This document shows positions 1 through 4,400 of a DNA stretch of 6,056 nucleotides, in pieces. The DNA comes from Gemmatimonadota bacterium. GTDB lineage: Bacteria; Latescibacterota; UBA2968; UBA8231. The stretch is from positions 1 through 6,056 of the forward strand of contig JAPOYQ010000621.1 in NCBI GenBank assembly GCA_026706505.1. Direction: 5' to 3'. The translations under genes and the position numbers were made by a program. How positions within the stretch are numbered: the stretch's first letter is position 1; the number at the start of each line of letters is the position of its first letter. The notes under the pieces were generated by a model. The model saw nothing but the letters and a program-made list of their open reading frames with translations. It made no database searches and had not been told where the DNA came from.

Positions 1-7
1 ACCAGCA

Positions 8-47
8 CCCCTCCCGTGCGGCGCGCCGTTTCGCCGGGCGGGAGGGG
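8..47. repeat. Strong GC-rich hairpin
   Basis: CCCCTCCCG at 8-16 pairs perfectly with CGGGAGGGG at 39-47. Inside it, CGGCG (19-23) can pair with CGCCG (32-36), leaving an 8-base loop. No T-run follows on either strand, so it is not a classic rho-independent terminator. It could be a palindromic interspersed repeat, or a structure near the end of a gene or element lying left of the window. Confidence 0.5.
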
Positions 48-52
48 GACCC

Positions 53-69
53 GCGAGGCGCAGCCTCGC
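53..69. repeat. Short perfect hairpin, 7-bp stem
   Basis: GCGAGGC (53-59) and GCCTCGC (63-69) form a perfect 7-bp stem with a 3-base loop, six bases after the larger hairpin at 8-47. Two adjacent GC-rich hairpins suggest a composite palindromic repeat or a structured transcript end. No T-run is present. Confidence 0.4.
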
Positions 70-198
70 TTCGCTTTGTCGCATTGGGGGCGGAAAATCC
101 GTGTTGTGCAGCGTCTGAAGCGGCGTTTCGTGGAAGTCCCCCACCACAACGTCGCGGGCTCCGCCCTCTGAGAGAAAGGCGTTGTCGTGGTCGAAAAA

Positions 199-242
199 GT
201 GGGCCATTTAGGTGGGCCACCCCCCTTGTGTAAATGGCCCAC
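199..242. repeat. 12-bp perfect inverted repeat with inner palindrome; possible insertion-sequence end
   Basis: GTGGGCCATTTA (199-210) and TAAATGGCCCAC (231-242) are perfect reverse complements separated by 20 bases. The spacer contains GGTGGGCCACC (211-221), itself a dyad with a single central base. The octamer GTGGGCCA therefore occurs directly at 199-206 and 212-219, and inverted at 235-242. Clustered short repeats of this kind are typical of transposase-binding multiple terminal repeats at some insertion-sequence ends (IS21-like elements, for example), and a broken transposase gene follows at once. Which element it belonged to is not known; a cruciform operator is the alternative. Confidence 0.55.
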
Positions 243-289
243 GCTTGCGACGCCACGTCTGTGACCCCCAGAGTCGGAAATTGACCCAT

Positions 290-625
290 CCCGCTGCGGC
301 CGAGACCGCCCAAGGGCTCCAACTGCGGCACGATCATGCCTCTCAGCTCATGAGCAACGACTTCCAGAACGAGTTCGCTTTCCTGGGGATCGAGTCTTTG
401 CCGGCATGCGTTCGAGAGCCGAACGGCAATGGTCGTATTGAACGCTTCTTCAGGCCCCTCAAGGAGCAACTCCTGTGGGTCCGGCACTTCCAGTCGGTAC
501 CGGAACTGGTTCGGGCACTGGAAGAGTCCCGCGCTCTCTATAACCACCACTGATAGATTGAGCGACTGGGATTTAAGCCTCCGGTTCCGGTAAGACGACG
601 CCTTGCCTCGCAACCAGCGGCTTGA
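290..625 (+). pseudogene. 3' remnant of a D(35)E integrase-core (rve) transposase with two in-frame stops
   Basis: The frame encodes the C-terminal half of an IS3/IS481-like integrase-core transposase. L-R-H-D-H-A-S-Q supplies the second catalytic Asp (codon 332-334). E-P-N-G-N-G-R-I-E-R-F-F supplies the catalytic Glu (codon 440-442), exactly 35 residues later. P-L-K-E-Q-L-L-W and Y-N-H-H follow as expected. The frame is then interrupted by TGA (551-553) and TAG (554-556), yet it continues with the usual tail I-E-R-L-G-F-K-P-P-V-P-V-R-R-R until TGA at 623-625. Intact relatives usually read Y-N-x-x-W-L-I-E-R at this point, so the stops fit single-base changes of a Trp and a Leu codon. The first catalytic Asp and the N-terminal DNA-binding region are missing; similarity fades upstream of about 290, so the left boundary is approximate. 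The copy is dead and marks past transposition beside the defence genes. Confidence 0.8.
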
Positions 626-632
626 GTATAGT

Positions 633-705
633 GACTTCTTTCCAAGAAATCGGGAGCAGCACATATCCTGAGTTTTGAAATCCGGCGCCCAGTATCGGGC
701 ACAAT
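633..705 (+). promoter_or_regulatory. Probable promoter region of the ParB-like/nuclease pair, with a possible operator dyad
   Basis: The gap between the transposase remnant and the GTG start at 725 must drive the downstream pair unless transcription reads through from the left. TTGAAA at 675-680 resembles a -35 box, and CACAAT at 700-705 matches the -10 consensus at four of six bases, but the 19-base spacing is long. Upstream, GAcTTCTT-TCC-AAGAAaTC (633-651) is a dyad with seven of eight pairs and could bind a regulator, perhaps the ParB-like protein itself. GCCC (687-690) and GGGC (697-700) form a smaller dyad. None of these is strong enough to be called on sequence alone. Confidence 0.3.
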
Positions 706-711
706 CATGTT

Positions 712-720
712 GGAGGAGGG
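712..720 (+). promoter_or_regulatory. Strong Shine-Dalgarno site that decides a GTG start
   Basis: GGAGGAGGG contains AGGAGG (714-719), ending five bases before GTG at 725-727. The in-frame ATG at 707 lies upstream of this site and has no comparable ribosome site of its own. The GTG is therefore the better start for the ParB-like gene. Confidence 0.75.
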
Positions 721-724
721 ACCG

Positions 725-1804
725 GTGAACGCAGAAATAGAATATGCCTGCCTCTCAGATATCGCGCTGGATGGGCGAAACCCGAGGCTTGGCCGGGCTG
801 AGCGAGAGTGCGGAATGTCCGCTGAGGAAGTGTACGAGAAGATGCGCGACTGGTCTCTCGAAGAATTGGCTACGTCCTTTCTGGAGAGTGGGTTTTGGCC
901 ACATGAGGCTGTCCTCTGCGTGAAGGAGGACATCTACGGTGAAGATCGCTTGGTCGTGGTTGAAGGAAATAGGCGAATTGCAGCGCTTATGCGGTTGGAG
1001 AGAACATACGACGGAGCCGAGCAATCCCGAAATTGGAAACAACTGATCGAAGGTACAGAGAGACCTGATTACCTCTTTGACCGTGTACCTTATATCCTGC
1101 TCGATTCGAGAAGCGAAGTCGATGCGTTTCTTGGGTTTCGACACGTCACCGGGATTAAGGAGTGGGCGCCACCAGAGAAAGCGGAGTTTATTGCAAAGCT
1201 GATTGAGGAGAACGATCTTGGCTATAGGGAGGTAATGAGAAAGATCGGTAGCAGAACCGACACAGTTGAGCGCAATTACATTGCGTTTTGCATATTGCGG
1301 CAGATGGAGGAAGTGGAGGACTTGGATACCACGGGGGTAGAAAAGCGCTTTAGCGTTCTCTTTCTCTCTCTTCGCAACAGATCGATTCAGCGCTTCCTCG
1401 GGGTGGACACGAAATTCGGCGTAGAACCCAACAGTGTGCGTCCGCCGGTGGATGGTGACCATATCGGTAAGTTGCGCGAGTATGCACTGTGGCTGTTTGG
1501 CAACGCCCATACCCCACCTGTGGTCACGGACTCGCGCGACGTAGACAGGTTTGGGCATGTTTTGTCCTCCAAGTCCGGATTGAAATATATGCGGAGCGTC
1601 AAGCGTCCGGATCTAGAGCAAGCCTACATAGTGGCTGGAGGGGACAAGGAGGAGGTCTATGAGCTAATATCCACCGCCGCATTTAGTCTTCAACAAGCAT
1701 TGTCAACAATTCACCTATATAAGGCGGACGAGCGCGTGATCGAGATCTCTAAGCTGATGCTTGATCACGCGGATCAAGTCAGAACAACGCTTAAGATAGA
1801 CTGA
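725..1804 (+). CDS. ParB/sulfiredoxin-fold N-terminal domain protein (359 aa)
   Basis: The first ~90 residues resemble the ParB/Srx fold: N-P-R at 19-21, L-E-E-L-A-T-S-F-L-E-S-G-F at 45-57 (the ParB 'LAxSIxxxG' helix) and V-V-V-E-G-N-R-R-I-A-A-L at 77-88, which corresponds to the G-E-R-R nucleotide-binding box of ParB with Asn for Glu. Residues 144-190 (G-I-K-E-W-A-P-P-E-K-A through V-E-R-N-Y) look like the following KorB-type helix-turn-helix. The remaining ~170 residues match nothing recognised. Known ParB-fold proteins bind DNA and may bind or hydrolyse CTP/ATP; some relatives have been reported as nucleases. The specific activity here is unknown. No ParA partner is present, so a role in plasmid partition is unlikely. 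The stop is one base from the nuclease-like gene downstream, so the two are probably co-translated and work together. The GTG start is chosen for its strong ribosome site; an in-frame ATG at 707 would add six residues. Confidence 0.8.
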   Translation: MNAEIEYACLSDIALDGRNPRLGRAERECGMSAEEVYEKMRDWSLEELATSFLESGFWPHEAVLCVKEDIYGEDRLVVVEGNRRIAALMRLERTYDGAEQSRNWKQLIEGTERPDYLFDRVPYILLDSRSEVDAFLGFRHVTGIKEWAPPEKAEFIAKLIEENDLGYREVMRKIGSRTDTVERNYIAFCILRQMEEVEDLDTTGVEKRFSVLFLSLRNRSIQRFLGVDTKFGVEPNSVRPPVDGDHIGKLREYALWLFGNAHTPPVVTDSRDVDRFGHVLSSKSGLKYMRSVKRPDLEQAYIVAGGDKEEVYELISTAAFSLQQALSTIHLYKADERVIEISKLMLDHADQVRTTLKID

Positions 1805-1805
1805 A

Positions 1806-2741
1806 ATGCTAAAGATTCCCGAAGTTGGTTTTGGTCAGTCAGCCGACGTATCCAAAGTTGACTGCAATGCGTCGGCGGACTGGATCGAGGCGAGTGTTCT
1901 CTTCGACGGCCCGGAACTGACCAAGGGCGATGTAGTTGATCTGCTTCTAGAAGAGCAAATCTGTTTACACGGTAATCAGGACTTGGCGCATCAAATCGCA
2001 GAAGAAGCATGGCAGGAATTGACGAGACGGCAACGATGGGGCGGTCTGCCGGAAACGGTTGAAGTAACCAACAGTAGAGTTGTCGGCTTGGAAGACTGGG
2101 AACAGGATATTGTGCGGGCGTTCTTCGTGTTGTTGGCCATTCAAAAGATATTTCCAGAATGGGCTAAGGAACGCATTGCGTATGTTGCGCAAGGAAATTT
2201 GTTCGAGAAAATAGTGGAAAGAATTTGTCCGGCTTTGTTGCCAGGTTGGAAGACGTATCGGGCGGGCTGGTCACCGGAGAATACTAAGGCGGTTCCGGCA
2301 ATTGTGGCGGAGTTGCGCGAGTTGATACATACCAGGGGAGCCGTGGACTTGGAACAATGGATTGGGCCCCACGATAAGGATGGTGGCCTGGATTTGGTAT
2401 GTTATCGTGACTTCGGAGACGAGCGCGAAGGCATGCCAATGTATTTCCTGCAGTGTGCGAGCGGAAAGAATTGGCGGGACAAAATAGGAACGCCTAACGC
2501 GGATTTGTGGTTCAAGTGGCTAAATGCCGCAGTTAGGCCGAGCACAGGCATGGTGGCACCGTTCGTTATTGACGCCAGGGAGTTGAGACGCGCGGCGCTA
2601 ACGGGCCAAGTAGTAGTGTTTGATCGGATTAGAGCGATTAGCGCGGCGAGGAAGGTGGGAGTCGCGATCGAGCAAGAGTTGCGGGAGGAGGTCATCGGGT
2701 GGATGACACCGCGGGTGAACGGGCTCCCGAAGGTTAATTAG
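1806..2741 (+). CDS. Probable PD-(D/E)xK restriction-endonuclease-like protein (311 aa), partner of the ParB-like protein
   Basis: No named family is recognised with certainty. The core at residues 131-226 fits the PD-(D/E)xK nuclease fold: an acidic helix N-L-F-E-K-I-V-E-R-I (E134, E138), then D-K-D-G-G-L-D-L-V-C-Y (D192, D196), a strand with Y-F-L-Q-C-A-S-G-K-N-W (Q216, K221) and a basic helix. Gln replacing the usual acidic residue before the Lys is known in Mrr-like and other REase-fold families, so activity is plausible but unproven. Residues 1-110 are acidic and helical-looking, without an identifiable motif; they may contact the ParB-like partner. No signal peptide or membrane segment is seen. 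The ATG is one base after the upstream TGA and has only a weak ribosome site, which argues for translational coupling. The gene ends convergently with the Vsr gene. It may cut foreign DNA marked or held by the ParB-fold protein; this is inference from the domains and the coupling. Confidence 0.7.
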   Translation: MLKIPEVGFGQSADVSKVDCNASADWIEASVLFDGPELTKGDVVDLLLEEQICLHGNQDLAHQIAEEAWQELTRRQRWGGLPETVEVTNSRVVGLEDWEQDIVRAFFVLLAIQKIFPEWAKERIAYVAQGNLFEKIVERICPALLPGWKTYRAGWSPENTKAVPAIVAELRELIHTRGAVDLEQWIGPHDKDGGLDLVCYRDFGDEREGMPMYFLQCASGKNWRDKIGTPNADLWFKWLNAAVRPSTGMVAPFVIDARELRRAALTGQVVVFDRIRAISAARKVGVAIEQELREEVIGWMTPRVNGLPKVN

Positions 2742-2907
2742 AAGGATAGTTCTTGGTAGGTGGAGGGAGAGCCACGAACTCTGGGGGATAGCTCAGCAAC
2801 ACAGATTGGAAGGAATCCTAAGGTCGCAATATTAGGGTAACGACTAGCTTTGGCACCTTGAGGTGAACCCAATGCACTTGCAGTTGGAGCCGTGCATGGC
2901 GTCGGTG
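2742..2907. other. Convergent intergenic region with four dyads; possible bidirectional terminator or structured RNA
   Basis: This gap separates two operons that end facing each other. AGTTCTTGG (2748-2756) pairs with CCACGAACT (2772-2780), eight of nine pairs. CCTAA (2817-2821) pairs with TTAGG (2832-2836). CACCT-TG-AGGTG (2854-2865) is a near-perfect dyad. ATGCAC (2872-2877) pairs with GTGCAT (2892-2897). Read leftward, the first hairpin is followed by a T-rich stretch (CTATCCTTCTAATTAA), so it could terminate the minus-strand operon, though there is no continuous T-run. A 67-codon minus-strand frame across the gap (2738-2941) overlaps the Vsr 3' end and looks like chance. The density of dyads leaves room for a small structured RNA, which cannot be named. 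Confidence 0.35.
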
Positions 2908-3402
2908 TCAAGAAGGAAACAGGTGAGCGCTTGCGGTGCATCGTGATTGGTCAACACGAGGGTCTCCGAGAAACCCTGCAAGACGATTTGATAGCAGGCT
3001 GAGATCGGATAGCTCGCATTCCCAAATTGTGAGGGTCTGCCAGCCTAAATCATGTAGTCGAACTTCGTTCAGCCGGTCTCTCTCTACGTTTCGATCCAGC
3101 TTCGCAGTCCAGTAGTTCGCGTGCGACTTGGGACGGGAGCGCAAGGGACAGGCAGGGCTGGGATGCTGGTGCCAGAAGCAGCCATTTACAAGAATAGCTT
3201 TCTTCCGCCTTGTAAAGACGATATCTGGTCTACCGGGCAACGTCTTCATGTGGATCCGGAATCGATAGCCATTGGCGAATAGAAGCCGTCTAATCGTGAG
3301 CTCTGGCTTAGTGTCGCGGCCTCGGTTGGCCCGCATCACAGCGCTGGCAGCCTTACTCGCGGGAGTAGGGGGGACCAGGGCCTTGCGTTTGATACCAGTC
3401 AT
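2908..3402 (-). CDS. vsr: Very short patch repair (Vsr-like) DNA mismatch endonuclease
   Basis: Vsr enzymes nick DNA 5' of the T in T:G mismatches that arise when 5-methylcytosine is deaminated, and they usually accompany a cytosine-5 methylase. The 164-residue protein carries the family signature in order: M-R-A-N-R-G-R-D-T-K-P-E (23-34), L-P-G-R-P-D-I-V-F (55-63, D60 matching the catalytic Asp51 of E. coli Vsr), G-C-F-W-H-Q-H (74-80, H78 matching catalytic His69), R-N-V-E-R-D-R (104-110) and W-E-C-E-L (127-131). C75, H80, C85 and C129 fit the structural zinc site; the H-to-C spacing is three residues longer than in E. coli. Basic and C-terminal extensions of about 20 residues flank the core. 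The ATG overlaps the upstream stop as ATGA (3399-3402), so it is translationally coupled and last in the operon. No methylase is in view; one is expected beyond the right edge. Solo nicking in restriction is an alternative role. Confidence 0.93.
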   Translation of the reverse strand: MTGIKRKALVPPTPASKAASAVMRANRGRDTKPELTIRRLLFANGYRFRIHMKTLPGRPDIVFTRRKKAILVNGCFWHQHPSPACPLRSRPKSHANYWTAKLDRNVERDRLNEVRLHDLGWQTLTIWECELSDLSLLSNRLAGFLGDPRVDQSRCTASAHLFPS

Positions 3403-4400
3403 CGTCCGAGCGGCAGTAGGTCGTCGAGGTGGGAGCTTTGATTTGTCAGGCCACTTCTATCTGCCGGAATAACGCGGGAAAGGTCACTGCGGAAGCGTAC
3501 TTGACTGACCTCGCCGGGTAGGTTTCCGCGAACCGCAGGAATGGAACTGAGTTCGTAAATCTGGAGAGAGGATCTGGCAACGTCTTCGTCAAAACGCATG
3601 GTAAAGGCGGCCGCCGCACTTCTGCCAAGTCCCTCGGCTATGGTTTCTTGGAGCTTAAGCTGAAGTCCGGGGTCTCCGCTGAGCCGTAGCTCGATACGTT
3701 GTATGAGATCGAGCAACGACAACCCACCCCCACTGGCCTCAGCAAAGAGAGAGACAAGAACCCCTACGGAATCCGTCGGCGGGTGGCACTGCTCAAGAGA
3801 GAAGTCATGGGCTCGCTGCCTGTTGCTGCTGGCTTTGACCTCTAGCCTTGCGCTGGCGATCGAAAAGTCAAATCTATCCTCATCAGCACTTCTCCATGCT
3901 TGGACAGCTACTGCGGGAGACTTGGCGGAGCAGATGACGAAAAGCTCCCCGAAAAGACCGATTACGGTTCGCTTTGGCGGGCCGGCGAGTTTCTGGAAGA
4001 GATCGACTAACCTTTGGACCGCATCGGCTATCTGCTTCAGGCTTGGGGAGGCCCCAACTATATGGAGTAGGGTCTCGCAAACGTGAGCGAAATAGGCTTG
4101 CAAAATACGGTCGCCTGCGGTGCATGAAATTGCAGTCAGTGTCTCGGTTGTTGTCCTGTCTCCTACAGCGGCAATATTGCAGGGAACAGAAAAATAGACC
4201 TCTAGCGCGGCAAGGCGAATTGGTGCCCTGGGAGATCGGTCCTTGGCGCTCAAGAGCAGGGATGGCGCACCGTCGCTGGTTCGACCAAAGTAGTGCCGCT
4301 CGAAATTTCGGATAGGCTTGACAAAATAGCGAAGATCAGTGTCCTGATCGGAGATCGGGACCTCAATCGTCTCAAGTAGCGATGACAGGTCAGGGCGCAT
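3399..4400 (-). CDS. PD-(D/E)xK family protein of the DUF4420 type, Z1-associated nuclease
   Basis: This 333-residue protein resembles the REase-fold family (DUF4420) found next to Z1 ATPases in MORC-type restriction-like systems. The catalytic core is complete: G-L-F-G-E-L-F-V-I (148-156) gives the helix Glu E152, R-F-D-F-S (176-180) gives D178, and R-L-E-V-K-A (185-190) gives E187 and K189. R-Q-R-A-H-D-F-S-L-E-Q (195-205) follows, a conserved-looking stretch after the core. The N-terminal 140 residues (E-R-H-Y-F-G-R and a beta-rich part) and the C-terminal 120 are probably for DNA or partner contact. The ATG at 4400 overlaps the Z1 stop by 11 bases and has AGGA (4412-4409) eight bases upstream. 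It is expected to cut DNA together with the Z1 motor, but DNA specificity cannot be read from the sequence. Length and order agree with the family. In several known loci an AIPR-family gene follows DUF4420; here Vsr follows directly. Confidence 0.88.
   Translation of the reverse strand: MRPDLSSLLETIEVPISDQDTDLRYFVKPIRNFERHYFGRTSDGAPSLLLSAKDRSPRAPIRLAALEVYFSVPCNIAAVGDRTTTETLTAISCTAGDRILQAYFAHVCETLLHIVGASPSLKQIADAVQRLVDLFQKLAGPPKRTVIGLFGELFVICSAKSPAVAVQAWRSADEDRFDFSIASARLEVKASSNRQRAHDFSLEQCHPPTDSVGVLVSLFAEASGGGLSLLDLIQRIELRLSGDPGLQLKLQETIAEGLGRSAAAAFTMRFDEDVARSSLQIYELSSIPAVRGNLPGEVSQVRFRSDLSRVIPADRSGLTNQSSHLDDLLPLGR

Larger units (their letters stand above)
1..207 (-). other. Possible partial reading frame in GC-rich flank, unrecognised
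   Basis: On the minus strand an open frame runs from an ATG at 207-205 to the left window edge without a stop (69 codons). It begins M-A-H-F-F-D-H-D-N-A and contains G-A-R-D-V-V-V-G-D-F-H-E-T-P. No family is recognised and no Shine-Dalgarno site precedes the ATG, which lies inside an inverted-repeat arm. GC-rich DNA opens long frames by chance, and the plus strand here also has partly open frames. The later residues, rich in R, P, G and A, coincide with the hairpin at 8-47 and do not look like a folded protein. It could be the cut end of a mobile-element gene or no gene at all. Apart from this frame and the hairpins, nothing is seen in 1-198. Confidence 0.2.

Noticed and set aside
538..933. 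Minus-strand frame of 131 codons across the transposase end and the ParB-like start
   Set aside because: It crosses a pseudogene end, the promoter region and the start of a real gene on the other strand, and has no motif. Chance frame.
755..1558. Long antisense reading frame (267 codons, minus strand) opposite the ParB-like gene
   Set aside because: It lies wholly within the ParB-like gene, has no recognised domain or convincing ribosome site, and the sense frame has clear ParB motifs. Treated as a shadow.
725..1804. Chromosome or plasmid partition ParB
   Set aside because: No ParA gene, no parS-like site was seen, the G-E-R-R box is altered, and the neighbours are nuclease and restriction genes.
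2761..2907. Group II intron or ribosomal RNA fragment in the convergent gap
   Set aside because: GAGCCGTGCATGG resembles the start of intron domain V, and CCTAAGGT resembles a short 23S stretch, but the closing strand of domain V is absent and the rRNA likeness is too short.
2738..2941. 67-codon minus-strand frame in the convergent gap
   Set aside because: It overlaps the end of the Vsr gene in another frame, has low-complexity composition (P, S, T, A) and no ribosome site. Its span is better explained by dyads.
3703..4315. Plus-strand frames of 113-127 codons opposite DUF4420
   Set aside because: They oppose the REase-fold gene, which has an intact catalytic motif set and operon overlaps. 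No supporting motif.
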